From assembly GCA_018982785.1 (NCBI GenBank), contig JAHHEN010000003.1, positions 531,001 through 595,000 on the forward strand: DNA of 64,000 bases, written 5' to 3'. Both the position numbers and the translations under genes were made by a program. This document shows, in pieces, positions 30,224 to 39,377 of this stretch; within the stretch, counting starts at the first letter, position 1; each line of letters opens with the position of its first letter. This DNA is from Enterococcus innesii (GTDB lineage: Bacteria > Bacillota > Bacilli > Lactobacillales > Enterococcaceae). A model generated the notes under the pieces. It did no database searches, was not told the origin of the DNA, and saw only the letters and a program-made list of their open reading frames with translations.

Positions 30224-31624
30224 ATGGATAGAAAAAAAGCGTCCTGTACCACTTTACTAGTAGGAAAAAAAGCATCGATCGACGGCTCGACCATGATTGC
30301 CCGTAATGAAGATTCTGGAAGCGGTTCGGAACCGCAAAAATTCGTCGTTATCACTCCAGAACAGCAAGGAAATGAATTTTACGCCGTTTTAAGCGGCTGT
30401 CGAATCCGTTTACCTAAGGATCCCTTACGTTATACTTCGACACCTGAAGCAGATGAATCCCAAGGAGTCTGGGCAGCTTCAGGAATCAATGAAGAAAATA
30501 TCGCTATGACTGCGACAGAAACGATCACAACCAATTCACGCGTTTTGGCTATTGATCCATATGTGGAAGATGGTATCGGGGAAGCTGATTTCGTCAGCAT
30601 CGTACTGCCTTACATCCATTCCGCTAAAGAAGGTGTTTTGCGCTTAGGGGAACTCTTAGAAACCTATGGTACCTATGAAGCCAACGGGATCGCGTTTTCT
30701 GATGCCGAGGAAATTTGGTATATGGAAACCATCGGTGGACATCACTGGGCAGCTGTTCGTATACCAGATGATGCCTATGTCGTGGCACCCAATCGCTTAA
30801 ACATTGATCACTTCGACTTCGCCTCAGAAATGACCTTGTGTTCGCAGGATCTCGAACAGTTGATTGAAGACTATCAATTAAATCCTGATTTTGAAGGTAT
30901 CAATCTACGCCATATTTTTGGCAGCTCATCAGAAAAAGATACCCGTTACAATAACCCGCGGGCATGGTACATTCAAAAACACTTTAGCGGAACAGCTGCT
31001 GAACCGATCGATCAAGAGCTCCCGTTTGTATGCTACCCAAAACAAAAGCTATCCGTGGAAGATGTAAAATGGGCATTGAGCTCCCACTTCCAAAATACGC
31101 CTTTTGACCCTTACGGTACAGGGACCGAGACACAAAAAACACAATTCCGATCGATTGCTCTCAATCGCAACCAGCAAGTCCATATTTTGCAGATCCGCAA
31201 CCACGTGCCTGCAGCAATCGCTGGCATTCATTGGCTCGCCTTTGGTCCCAATACCTTCAACGGCGTTGTGCCATTTTATGCAGCTATCACTAAGACCCCA
31301 CTTGGCTATTGCGATACAACAAAGACCTACGATCCAACAAATAGCTATTGGTTAGGACGCACCTTGGCGTTGATTGGGGACAGCGACTACGATCGCTATA
31401 GTGATCTTGCCAACCGTTTTGAAATGGAAACGATGGCGGCTTGTCGCCGCATCCAACAAGAAACTGATTGTAAAGCTTCCGCTGAAAAGGAGCCTACTCG
31501 TCTGCTTGAAGAAGCCAACGCTGAGATGGCTGAACTGTATTTAAAAAATGCAACAACGTTACTAGGAAGAATGGTGGAGTCTGGCAGTAATAAAATGGCC
31601 TTGCGTTTTTCTTTAGCCGATTAG
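30224..31624 (+). CDS. C69 family dipeptidase
   Basis: 466-residue N-terminal nucleophile hydrolase of peptidase family C69 (PepD type), cleaving dipeptides. The nucleophile is Cys8 in ASCTTLLVGKKASIDGSTM, followed by ARNEDSG. The family blocks GVWAASGINEENIAMTATET and EIWYMETIGGHHWAAVRIP are intact. The short seven-residue leader before Cys is probably removed autocatalytically. GGAGTGTTGG precedes the ATG. It is cytosolic, with no signal peptide, and monocistronic. Confidence 0.9.
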   Translation: MDRKKASCTTLLVGKKASIDGSTMIARNEDSGSGSEPQKFVVITPEQQGNEFYAVLSGCRIRLPKDPLRYTSTPEADESQGVWAASGINEENIAMTATETITTNSRVLAIDPYVEDGIGEADFVSIVLPYIHSAKEGVLRLGELLETYGTYEANGIAFSDAEEIWYMETIGGHHWAAVRIPDDAYVVAPNRLNIDHFDFASEMTLCSQDLEQLIEDYQLNPDFEGINLRHIFGSSSEKDTRYNNPRAWYIQKHFSGTAAEPIDQELPFVCYPKQKLSVEDVKWALSSHFQNTPFDPYGTGTETQKTQFRSIALNRNQQVHILQIRNHVPAAIAGIHWLAFGPNTFNGVVPFYAAITKTPLGYCDTTKTYDPTNSYWLGRTLALIGDSDYDRYSDLANRFEMETMAACRRIQQETDCKASAEKEPTRLLEEANAEMAELYLKNATTLLGRMVESGSNKMALRFSLAD

Positions 31625-31705
31625 TCAATCGCTGAAAATAAAAGGATTAACAAAAACTTTACATGGAATTGCAGCAATCTAAACATTGCTCTCCTATACT
31701 AAAGA

Positions 31706-31787
31706 TACCAATTCGTTTTCTTTTTCCTTGCTGGTACAAATCAAGCAATTGATTTGTACTGGTCCCCCTATGGAAGACCAATTGGTA
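31706..31787 (+). promoter_or_regulatory. Structured leader before a small ORF
   Basis: Outer arms TACCAATT (31706-31713) and AATTGGTA (31780-31787) enclose an inner 12-bp stem GGTACAAATCAA / TTGATTTGTACT with a GCAA tetraloop (31745-31748). The 3' arm ends ten bases before GGGAGG of the next gene. There is no U-run after it, so translation-level control is more likely than termination. It matches no riboswitch family known to me. Confidence 0.5.
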
Positions 31788-31809
31788 AAAACCGTTGGGA
31801 GGAATGAAC

Positions 31810-31977
31810 ATGAATACAAGCATTTATCGGACTGTCACCAACGAAATTGTTAAAGGTGAGATCATCAAGAGCAAGAGTCAGCAAGATATGCTGATCATTC
31901 AAGACAAAGAAGGTTATTTCCATGTCGTTGAACCACTCCCCGTTACTACTGCAATGACTCCCCGCACGACGAAATAA
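31810..31977 (+). CDS. Hypothetical 55-residue protein
   Basis: MNTSIYRTVTNEIVKGEIIK start at 31810, seven bases after GGGAGG. The ATG at 31804 is too close to that site. The body is short and beta-like (QDMLIIQDKEGYFHVVEPL) with a Thr/Pro-rich tail. No known family. The structured leader just upstream makes regulated expression likely. Confidence 0.5.
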   Translation: MNTSIYRTVTNEIVKGEIIKSKSQQDMLIIQDKEGYFHVVEPLPVTTAMTPRTTK

Positions 31978-32040
31978 AAAAACCACTGGCGATCAGAAAG
32001 AATACAGGATCTTCCTGATTGCTCAGTGGGTTCTTTTTTT
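31977..32040. terminator. Bidirectional terminator
   Basis: AAAAAACCACTG and CAGTGGGTTCTTTTTTT arms around an internal GATCAGAAAG / TTCCTGATT stem. It serves the 55-residue gene and malY from opposite sides. Confidence 0.75.
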
Positions 32041-33198
32041 AGGTCAAACTCAATGTGAATCGTTTCAAGCCATCAATGAGTTTTTCTCGCGAACAGCCAA
32101 TGTTTAGGCGCAAAAAATTTCTCCCCTCTTTCCCATAGATTTCCCCTGACATAATCGCGACTTTCCCCTTACGAATCATTCGTTGCTGCAATTCTGCCAT
32201 CGTTAAACCCATTGCTGTACAATCAATCCACATAAGATACGTGGCTTCACTTTTCGTGACAACGAGTTCTGGATGGTGTTCCTGTAAATAAGCGATCACA
32301 TAAGCAATGTTACCATCCAGATAGTCATTGAGCTGATCCACCCACTTACTTTCATTATCGTAGGCAGCAATCGTTGCCGTCATGCCAAAAATACTGGTGG
32401 AGCTCAACCCATCGGCTTCTTTTAACTGAGTTAAGAAGCGATCACGCAACTTGGAATCAGGAATGATTCCATAAGAATAAATCAACCCTGGAAAATTAAA
32501 CGTTTTGCTTCCCGAAGTAACAAGGGCTACATTTTTTTGCAACAAATCAATGATTGGTTGATGCCTTTGTCCTTTTCTTACAATGTCCATATGGATCTCA
32601 TCAGAGATGATAAATACTTCATGGGTTCTCGCCAATTCGATCATTCGTTGCAACTCATCTTTTTGCCAGACTCTCCCAGTTGGGTTATGAGGACTACATA
32701 AGAGAAGAACTTTGTTTTCAGGCTGTGCCATCAATCTTGTTAGCTCTTCAAAATCAATGCGATACGAGTTAGCATCATAGATGAGTGCATTAGGTACGAT
32801 TTTTCTTTTGTTCTCTTTGATCATTTTATAAAACGCATCATACGCTGGCGTCTGAATAATGATCCCATCTCCTGGTTCACTGAGTAGGGTGACGAGCTGT
32901 TTAACACTATACATAACGGAAGGACTATAGACCAGCCAATCGCTTTTGATCATGCTGTTAAAACGTTCAGAATACCATTTGCAGACCGCTTGCTTGAATT
33001 CATTATGATTCCAACGTGTATACCCAAAAACCGGGTGTTGCATTCGCTTGATAAGTGCCGCTTCAACTGCAGCTGGCACCTTGAAATCCGTATCGGAAAT
33101 CGTAAATGGCAACAAGTTTTTTCACCAAAACGGTCTTCAACATAATCCCACTGAGTACACTGGGTTCCTTTACGATTGATTGGTTCATCAAAAAACAT
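32039..33198 (-). CDS. malY: MalY/PatB-type C-S lyase, frame broken once
   Basis: PLP-dependent cystathionine beta-lyase-like enzyme. The start at 33198 (MFFDEPINRKGTQCTQWDYV) has GGAG eight bases upstream. A lost A near 33118 shifts DRFGEK into NLLPFTISDTDFKV. The aminotransferase fold I core is intact: CSPHNPTGRVW, FIISDEIHMDIV and the PLP Lys in SGSKTFNFPGL. Reconstructed length is about 386 residues. It directly follows the PTS permease, matching the malX-malY pair of E. coli. MalY may cleave C-S bonds or modulate a regulator. The second role is known only for E. coli MalT. Confidence 0.85.
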
Positions 33199-33228
33199 TT
33201 TCTTCACTCCTACTACTTGACAATTTTG

Positions 33229-34791
33229 CTAAAGAATCGCATCAAGTTGATTTCTGACTGTTGTTACTTTCGTTCCAATGATTACTTGAACGTTAGTATC
33301 ATCTAAGTGAACGACTCCAAGCGCACCTAGTTTTTTTAACCGTTCATCATCAACCAGTGAACCATCAGTTAACACCAGGCGTAGCCGTGTAATGCAATTG
33401 TCCAAAGAGTCAATATTGCTTGCTCCCCCTAAAGCTGCCAAAATACCATGGGCATCATAGCCACTCTTTCCAGAATAGGTCATTTCCTCTTCCAACTCAT
33501 TCGTTTGATCACTGTTCTCTTCTCTACCAGGTGTCTTCAAGTTCTTGCGAAGGATTACTGTTTTAAAAACAAAGTAATAAAGGGCAAACCAGCAAGCTCC
33601 TACAATCAGAACGAGCCACCATTTTGTATATGCGCCTTGCATCACGCCAAAGATAAGAAAATCAAGTACGCCCCCATCGGTATTTCCAATCGTGACACCT
33701 AATAGACTCATTACCATAAATCCAGCACCTGTCATGATGACATGAAAAATCCATAATAAAGGGCTGATGAATAAGAATAAAAATTCGATTGGTTCAGTAA
33801 TTCCTGTCACAAAAGTTGCAATGACGCCTGAAATCAATAAGCCTTTTATTTTTGAACGATTCTCAGGTTTTGCCGTCTGGTACATAGCTAATGCTGCTGC
33901 CGGTAAACCAAACATAAAGGTTGGCATCTTCCCTTGAGACAAGAACGCCGTAGCACTTGGTGAGATACTTAAGCCGTTTTGTAATTCCGCATAAAAAATA
34001 TTCAACGCCCCAAAGACTTGCTGACCATCGATCAGCTGACTTCCCCCTGCTTCGGTAAAACGAATCATGGAAACCAAAATATGGTGTAACCCAAATGGCA
34101 GTAATAAGCGTTCACCTGAACCAAATAAGAACGGACCGAATGGACCAGCTTGTTGAATTAAACGTCCGATTCCTGTGATGATCATAGCAAACAACGGCCA
34201 AATCATCGGAATGATCACCCCAACCACAGCTAAAGTAAGCGAGGTGATGATTGGAACAAAACGTGCTCCTGAAAAGAATGCAAAACTATCTGGCAATTGA
34301 AAATGGTAAAAGCGCATATGCAATTTATAAACGATCAATCCTGCGATAATACCACCTAGAACTCCCATTGATAATGTTTGAATGCCAAAAACGATCTCTT
34401 GTCCTGCTTCTCGTAGTTGATCTGCAGTAGCTAATTGATTCGTTTCTTGTAAATAAAAATTGATGGATAAATGCATCACGACATAGCCCACAAAGCCTGA
34501 AAATGCCGCAACTCCCTTCTCTTTTCTTGCTAGACCTAAAGGAATCGCCATCGCAAACATGACGGGTAAGTAACTAAAGGCAAACCCACCGATCGTTGAC
34601 ATGAAACGAAAAACCACTTGGAGCCAAGGGGCACCTAAAAACGGGAAAACATCGATCGTTGAAGAAGATGAAAATGAACTACCAATCCCTAAAAATAAAC
34701 CCATGAATGCGAGTAAAGCGACTGGCAACATAAATGTTTTCCCAAGTCCTTGAAAAATTTCCATCCAGCTTGCTTTCTTCCCTTTTTGCAT
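33229..34791 (-). CDS. malX: Glucose/maltose-type PTS permease EIICB
   Basis: Sugar phosphotransferase permease, about 520 residues. The start is MQKGKKASWMEIFQGLGKTF at 34791 behind GGAGGAAA. Ten or so membrane segments form EIIC (SGERLLLPFGLHHILVS, FMFGLPAAALAMYQ, GVIATFVTGITEPIEFLF). The EIIB domain closes the protein with the phosphorylated Cys in NIDSLDNCITRLRLVL. There is no EIIA, so it borrows one. Substrate is uncertain: the family covers glucose, maltose and glucosamine-like sugars. A perfect cre box lies 34 bases upstream, and an RpiR regulator precedes it. Confidence 0.88.
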   Translation of the reverse strand: MQKGKKASWMEIFQGLGKTFMLPVALLAFMGLFLGIGSSFSSSSTIDVFPFLGAPWLQVVFRFMSTIGGFAFSYLPVMFAMAIPLGLARKEKGVAAFSGFVGYVVMHLSINFYLQETNQLATADQLREAGQEIVFGIQTLSMGVLGGIIAGLIVYKLHMRFYHFQLPDSFAFFSGARFVPIITSLTLAVVGVIIPMIWPLFAMIITGIGRLIQQAGPFGPFLFGSGERLLLPFGLHHILVSMIRFTEAGGSQLIDGQQVFGALNIFYAELQNGLSISPSATAFLSQGKMPTFMFGLPAAALAMYQTAKPENRSKIKGLLISGVIATFVTGITEPIEFLFLFISPLLWIFHVIMTGAGFMVMSLLGVTIGNTDGGVLDFLIFGVMQGAYTKWWLVLIVGACWFALYYFVFKTVILRKNLKTPGREENSDQTNELEEEMTYSGKSGYDAHGILAALGGASNIDSLDNCITRLRLVLTDGSLVDDERLKKLGALGVVHLDDTNVQVIIGTKVTTVRNQLDAIL

Positions 34792-34824
34792 ATCATTTCC
34801 TCCTAACACTTTTGTCTCTTAAAA

Positions 34825-34838
34825 TGTAAACGATATCA
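34825..34838. promoter_or_regulatory. cre site (CcpA operator) for malXY
   Basis: TGTAAACGATATCA matches the consensus TGWAANCGNTNWCA at every position. It lies 34-47 bases before the malX start, so carbon catabolite repression of the PTS and MalY genes is expected. Confidence 0.8.
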
Positions 34839-34868
34839 AGAAGGCTTACAATACAGTTACCAAAACAA

Positions 34869-34900
34869 GAATGACCATTCACAAAATGGAATGGTCATTC
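34869..34900. promoter_or_regulatory. Inverted repeat between rpiR and malX
   Basis: GAATGACCATTC-N8-GAATGGTCATTC, perfect 12-base arms overlapping the regulator's stop codon. It could be a weak terminator for the regulator (TTGTTTTGG follows on the minus strand) or the RpiR operator of malX. Confidence 0.55.
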
Positions 34901-35680
34901 AGGATCAAGTACTTCTTCGATTTGATTGGCGTATTGAATAATTAAAATATCCAGTAACGCTGCTAAAGAGATCCGTGGGCTCAAATCGACTTCATGATGA
35001 TAAATCGCTGTCATTTCAACAGGAAAAGAGAAGGTGGCAAGCTTCTCCAACGTGCTTTTTGGTTGACCAATACAGGCTAAAATTGGCACACCTCTTTGTA
35101 TCAACCGGTTAGCATAATTTAGCATCCCGATCGTTTCCCCACTATGACTAATAAAAATAGCGATATCTTTTTTTGATAGTTGATTAGCGATGGTTGTCAA
35201 TTCATCCCAATCCGTTGAAGCGCCAACCGTTTTTCCTAAAAACCGCAACTTTCGACTCGCAGATAATGCAACCGGCGCACTTTGCCCTAAAGCAAAAAAT
35301 TCGATTCGTTGTGCTTGCTGAAGCATTTCCACGGCACGCTGAAAGTCGGCTTCTTCGATCATTGATAAGGATGTCGTCAGCTGGTCAATCATTTGCTTGA
35401 TCAGTGGGGATAAACCAAGAGAAGCTTGAGTAGATGATTTTCTTTCAAGAGTTTGATAATTCTTCAGTGAAAATTTGAATTCTTGAAAACCGGTAAAGCC
35501 AAGCTTTTTTGCCATTCGGCTGATCGTCGCTTGACTGGTGTACGTTTGGGAAGCTAACTCATCGGCCGTCATTTCTGAAACTTTCTCGGGTGCCCTTAAA
35601 CAATAGTTAAGGACCGTTCTTTCTACTCGGTTCAGCTCTGGAATTTTGTATTGGATTCGTTTATATAAATGATTCATCAC
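34895..35680 (-). CDS. MurR/RpiR family regulator
   Basis: 261-residue regulator with an N-terminal HTH_6 domain (LTADELASQTYTSQATISRMAKKLGF reads as two pieces around residues 40-65) and a C-terminal SIS sugar-phosphate domain (FFALGQSAPVALSASRKL, IFISHSGETIGML). RpiR proteins sense phosphosugars. Position directly upstream of malX on the same strand makes the PTS-MalY pair the likely target. Confidence 0.88.
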   Translation of the reverse strand: MMNHLYKRIQYKIPELNRVERTVLNYCLRAPEKVSEMTADELASQTYTSQATISRMAKKLGFTGFQEFKFSLKNYQTLERKSSTQASLGLSPLIKQMIDQLTTSLSMIEEADFQRAVEMLQQAQRIEFFALGQSAPVALSASRKLRFLGKTVGASTDWDELTTIANQLSKKDIAIFISHSGETIGMLNYANRLIQRGVPILACIGQPKSTLEKLATFSFPVEMTAIYHHEVDLSPRISLAALLDILIIQYANQIEEVLDPE

Positions 35681-35789
35681 CTGCTTCTCCTCTCTACTAT
35701 TGCTTCATTCTTCCGTCTCCACTATGCTTCATTTACTCATTATACCTTCCCTCAACAAAAGTACAAACTGATGATGAATGGCTTGAAAT

Positions 35790-35822
35790 AAAAAAAAGGA
35801 CTCACCCTTTGATGAGTGAGCC
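35790..35822 (-). terminator. Terminator of the 60-residue gene
   Basis: Minus strand GGCTCACTC-ATCAAAGG-GTGAGTCC followed by eight T. Confidence 0.8.
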
Positions 35823-35847
35823 ATCTTTGTTATTGTCTCTGCATCGG

Positions 35848-36030
35848 TCATCTGTAGACAGTCACTTCAGTAAACTCTTGCCCGTTGCCGTAATCATTTT
35901 CTTGCGTATGACGCTTTCCATCAATTCGTTGTTTGCAACTGGCAAGTCCATTTTCGACATAGTTCACTGTATTTGCAACGATCCTTATTATAGTTGCTAG
36001 ACCTTTCATCAAGGGATCATTTGATTCCAT
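35848..36030 (-). CDS. Hypothetical 60-residue protein
   Basis: MESNDPLMKGLATIIRIVAN start at 36030 with GGGGGAATAGAG upstream. An amphipathic N-terminal helix (GLATIIRIVANTVNYVENGL) is followed by a polar tail (SCKQRIDGKRHTQENDYGNG). It is not recognised. The terminator after the stop supports it being a real gene. Confidence 0.5.
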   Translation of the reverse strand: MESNDPLMKGLATIIRIVANTVNYVENGLASCKQRIDGKRHTQENDYGNGQEFTEVTVYR

Positions 36031-36205
36031 CTCTATTCCCCCATTTCTATCACGCTTAAGCCGGTACTGACTTTTCTTATACACAAGTATAAAAGAAGTA
36101 CCTTAAACGAAACTAAAAGTGAAGAACTTCGACAAAAAGAAAAGCAGACTAGTTTCTCTTTTTGGTAAAATATGGTACATGTAATAGGAAAGGATGATCA
36201 GTCTC

Positions 36206-36859
36206 ATGATAAAAACTTTAGTGGTAGCCAGCCATCCGGATTTCCACAATTCGCTTTCCCAACGATTCTTTAGTGAAAGTGCCAAGCTTCCTAACGTCAC
36301 CATGCATTTTCTTGATGGTCTTTCTGATTTTTCTCTTGCCGATGAACGGATGCTGTTGCAAACATGCGATCGTTTGGTTTTACAATTCCCCTTATATTGG
36401 TACAGCGTTCCAGCAAAAATGAAAGATTGGATTGATACGGTTTGGGAAAAATGTGCCCCTGCATTGGCGGGCAAGGAAATCAGTTTCGCCGTTTCTACTG
36501 GCGTTGCCGCCAAAGAATTTCAGCTAGGTGGTCGCGAAAATACGACCTTCAATGAAATTTTACACCCACTGGTACTTATGGCAAAAAAACACCAAATGAC
36601 GGTACTCCCCATCATTGTCCTCGATCAACTGATGTATAAAACAGAGCAAGAGAAACGAGCCTTTGTCATTGCCTATCAACAATTGTTATCAATGCCGGCT
36701 CCCTTTACATTTGATCAAAAGCAACAATGGTTTAGCGAGAAACTGGCGCATTTGGTTTCTGAAAAACCGCAGCTTGCTCCTTTGCTATCACTGCTGCAGG
36801 AAAACCATGAAACGTTGACCGAATTAGAAGACGCTTTAACTGAATTGGAGGTGCTGTGA
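36206..36859 (+). CDS. KefF-like NAD(P)H:quinone oxidoreductase
   Basis: Flavodoxin-fold oxidoreductase, 217 residues. It starts MIKTLVVASHPDFHNSLSQR with the FMN phosphate loop SHPDFHNS. The family core is FPLYWYSVPAKMKDWIDTVW, followed by ISFAVSTGVAAKEFQLGG. ATG 36206 is preferred over ATG 36194, which abuts AGGAAAGG. The stop overlaps the start of a 57-residue gene (TGATG), so the pair is translationally coupled. Likely roles are quinone or electrophile reduction. Confidence 0.85.
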   Translation: MIKTLVVASHPDFHNSLSQRFFSESAKLPNVTMHFLDGLSDFSLADERMLLQTCDRLVLQFPLYWYSVPAKMKDWIDTVWEKCAPALAGKEISFAVSTGVAAKEFQLGGRENTTFNEILHPLVLMAKKHQMTVLPIIVLDQLMYKTEQEKRAFVIAYQQLLSMPAPFTFDQKQQWFSEKLAHLVSEKPQLAPLLSLLQENHETLTELEDALTELEVL

Positions 36860-37032
36860 TGGATCACGAATGGCTAAAGCCACTGATAGAGCAGTCAATA
36901 AAAGAAACAGCTGACTATCACGAAAAAGCATTTTTGCAAGAACTAGAGAAGTTGCTTCATCAGCAAGAAATTCGAATCGAATTGACACAAGGAGAACTTG
37001 ATGGAAAATTGTGGAATCCTAGTGAATGGTAA
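36859..37032 (+). CDS. Coupled 57-residue protein
   Basis: ATG 36859 overlaps the TGA of the KefF-like gene and has GGAGGTG nine bases upstream. It reads MDHEWLKPLIEQSIKETADY and ends ELDGKLWNPSEW. The protein is acidic and helical (HEKAFLQELEKLLHQQEIRI), with no signal peptide or membrane segment. Function unknown. The position suggests a partner or modulator of the oxidoreductase. It ends 20 bases before a terminator. Confidence 0.7.
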   Translation: MDHEWLKPLIEQSIKETADYHEKAFLQELEKLLHQQEIRIELTQGELDGKLWNPSEW

Positions 37033-37052
37033 AATCTGCACTTGTATCCAAG

Positions 37053-37107
37053 AAAAAAACTTTGGTCCACCTAGCCATAAAACATGCTGGGTGGGCCAAA
37101 GTTTTTT
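37053..37107. terminator. Bidirectional terminator
   Basis: AAAAAACTTTGGTCCACC and GGTGGGCCAAAGTTTTTT arms around a 17-base loop. Shared by the 57-residue gene and dat. Confidence 0.85.
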
Positions 37108-37130
37108 GCATCGTTTCTTTTGCTTGTTAA

Positions 37131-37985
37131 CTAGGATTCGCACGTACTCTTTGTAGCAGCGATATAGGCGGCTTGCAAACGTTTCGTGATCGAACCCAAA
37201 GTGCCATTGCCAACTGATTTCCCATCTACATTGACGATAGGAACAATTTCCCAGACAGAATTGGTCAAAAAACACTCTTGCACGTTGCTTAGTGCCTCAA
37301 CAGGGACAGGTTCTTCTCGATAAGCAATTTCTAATTGCTGACACAACTGTAGCACCTTCATTTTCGTGATACCTGGTAGTACTAAGCGTCCATCGGGATG
37401 CGTATAGACGATACCATCAATGACAAACCAGAGATTTGATGCCGAAGCTTCCGTGAAAAAGCCATCTCGTTGAAGGAGTGCATCATCGAACCCCGCTTCG
37501 ATCGCTTGATCTAACGCTAACAGATTCCCTAACAAGCTCAATGATTTGATATCACAATGCAACCACCGCTCATCTGGAAGAACAGTCGCAGATAGCCCTG
37601 CATGCTGCATTTCCAAAGGTCGTTCAAAGGGGATCACATTTGCGGTTACGACTCCTTTGACTGCTCCAGCAGACGGAAACTCGTGATTGCGGGGAGAGGC
37701 GATTCCTCTGGTGATTTGAAGATAGATCTCTCCTTCTGTGATTCCTTCGGTTTTAACCAGTAACTTAAGGTTTTCAGTTAATTGGGAAATCGTATAAGGC
37801 AACGTCAGCTTAATTTTTTGCGCACTACTTTCTAAGCGAATCATATGTTCCCCTAACATAAAGCAGCGACCATTATAGATTCGAATCACTTCATAGATTC
37901 CGTCACCATACTGATAACCGCGATCTTCAATGTCAATTTTCACCGCTTCTCGATCAACGATTTGATCATTCCATAAAACCTTCAT
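37131..37985 (-). CDS. dat: D-amino acid transaminase
   Basis: Class IV PLP aminotransferase of 284 residues, interconverting D-Ala and D-Glu for cell-wall synthesis. It starts MKVLWNDQIVDREAVKIDIE. EDRGYQYGDGIYEVIRIYNG and the PLP Lys in HCDIKSLSLLGNLLA match B. subtilis-type Dat. TEASASNLWFVIDG and LPGITKMKVLQLCQ follow. With murI at the other end of the window, the cell has two routes to D-Glu. Branched-chain aminotransferase is the alternative within the fold, but the motifs favour Dat. Confidence 0.9.
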   Translation of the reverse strand: MKVLWNDQIVDREAVKIDIEDRGYQYGDGIYEVIRIYNGRCFMLGEHMIRLESSAQKIKLTLPYTISQLTENLKLLVKTEGITEGEIYLQITRGIASPRNHEFPSAGAVKGVVTANVIPFERPLEMQHAGLSATVLPDERWLHCDIKSLSLLGNLLALDQAIEAGFDDALLQRDGFFTEASASNLWFVIDGIVYTHPDGRLVLPGITKMKVLQLCQQLEIAYREEPVPVEALSNVQECFLTNSVWEIVPIVNVDGKSVGNGTLGSITKRLQAAYIAATKSTCES

Positions 37986-38061
37986 TTCCTCACTCCTATC
38001 GTCCTTCTCGTTTCAATAAGTATAGCATTTGTCTTGAAGCCATGCTACGTAGTGCTTAAAA

Positions 38062-38100
38062 ACAAAAAAACCTGCTGATGGAGATCACTCCAACAGCAAG
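38062..38100 (-). terminator. Terminator of the AI-2E family gene
   Basis: Minus strand TGCTGTTGGAG-TGAT-CTCCATCAGCAGG followed by seven T. Confidence 0.85.
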
Positions 38101-38114
38101 GTAGAACATTTTCG

Positions 38115-39215
38115 TTATAATGAATCCTTATCAATTACAGATCGTTCTAATTTTCGCTCTTGAAAAAAGCGCAACAATGTACCAGACATCGCCATCACGA
38201 TCGAATACACTGGCAGTGCCACGATCATGCCCACAAATCCAAGCAAGTTGCCAGCGATCAATAATAAAAACACCGCAATGATTGGATGGATATGCAATAC
38301 TTTTTTCATTACTAATGGTGAAACAAGATACGATTCACCTAACTGAATGATCGTGATTCCGACAATCAGAAAAATAGCTGTTCGAATGTCTTGACTTAAC
38401 GCAAATAAAAAGGCTGGTGCCGCTCCGATAAAGGGACCAAAATAAGGAATAATGTCCAGAACACCACAAATCAGGCCTAAAAGCAACGCATTCTGCAAAC
38501 CTAGCAAAGAAAAAATCAAATAGCTAGAAACTGCAACGTAAGAACAAACCAACAATTTCCCACCAATGTACGCTGACGCTGCTTGATGGAAATCACTGCA
38601 AAGTTGTCGCATTAAGCCTTGATAGTTTTTCGGTGTCTTACTTGCCAAAAAATCAGGAACTTTCTCACCGTCTTTAAACATATACACTAATAACAGTGGG
38701 ATCGTAAACAAGACGATCGCTGAATGAGAAACGATGGAGATCAAACTCGTCAGACTATTGGTTGCCCCGGTAATAAACTGTAAGGCAAAGTTGCTAGCTT
38801 GGGAAATATCAATCGAATCAATAAAAGGACCAAATAATTCTTCTAAATAAGAATGATCAATAGTATCGATCACCAAATTGATAATGATGGGAATTTGATT
38901 GATAAAACGCCCCATCTCATAGGCTAATGCTGGTCCAATCACCTGAACGATCAAATACGCTGCAAAAACGATCAGCAGCAATGTCGAATATAGCGCAATG
39001 CTTTTCTTTTTCGTTCTTTTTTTTACCCAATTAAAGAAAGGTAAAAAGATGTAAAAAATAAAAATCGAAATCAATACTGGTAAAAAGACACTAGAAAAGA
39101 TGGCTTCCAGTGGTCGAAAGACAAACAGTATATTTGAATAGATCCAGACCGCGATCCCTAAGAGACAGACAATCACTAGACCTGCAAAAATTTTTGATTT
39201 TTTAAGAAACTCCAA
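38115..39215 (-). CDS. AI-2E family transporter
   Basis: 366-residue membrane protein of the PF01594 family with about eight hydrophobic segments. Landmarks are FIFYIFLPFFNWVKKRTKKK, then GVLDIIPYFGPFIGAAPAFL and SYLVSPLVMKKVLHIHPII. Despite the name, only some members export AI-2. Others move Na+ or have unknown roles. It is monocistronic with a terminator. The 39216-39377 stretch upstream holds its leader and nothing else recognisable. Confidence 0.88.
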   Translation of the reverse strand: MEFLKKSKIFAGLVIVCLLGIAVWIYSNILFVFRPLEAIFSSVFLPVLISIFIFYIFLPFFNWVKKRTKKKSIALYSTLLLIVFAAYLIVQVIGPALAYEMGRFINQIPIIINLVIDTIDHSYLEELFGPFIDSIDISQASNFALQFITGATNSLTSLISIVSHSAIVLFTIPLLLVYMFKDGEKVPDFLASKTPKNYQGLMRQLCSDFHQAASAYIGGKLLVCSYVAVSSYLIFSLLGLQNALLLGLICGVLDIIPYFGPFIGAAPAFLFALSQDIRTAIFLIVGITIIQLGESYLVSPLVMKKVLHIHPIIAVFLLLIAGNLLGFVGMIVALPVYSIVMAMSGTLLRFFQERKLERSVIDKDSL

Positions 39216-39377
39216 TAATAAATCCTCCTGATTCTAGAAAATAATTCAACTTCTTTCAGTTTAGCATAATTTTAAAAACGAAGGATGATTTCAAGAAGAT
39301 TTTTTTCAAAAATCCACGTTTTCCATAGCAAACTTTCAATTAATTTAATTTTTTTCATCTTTATTTCTCAAGTCTAA

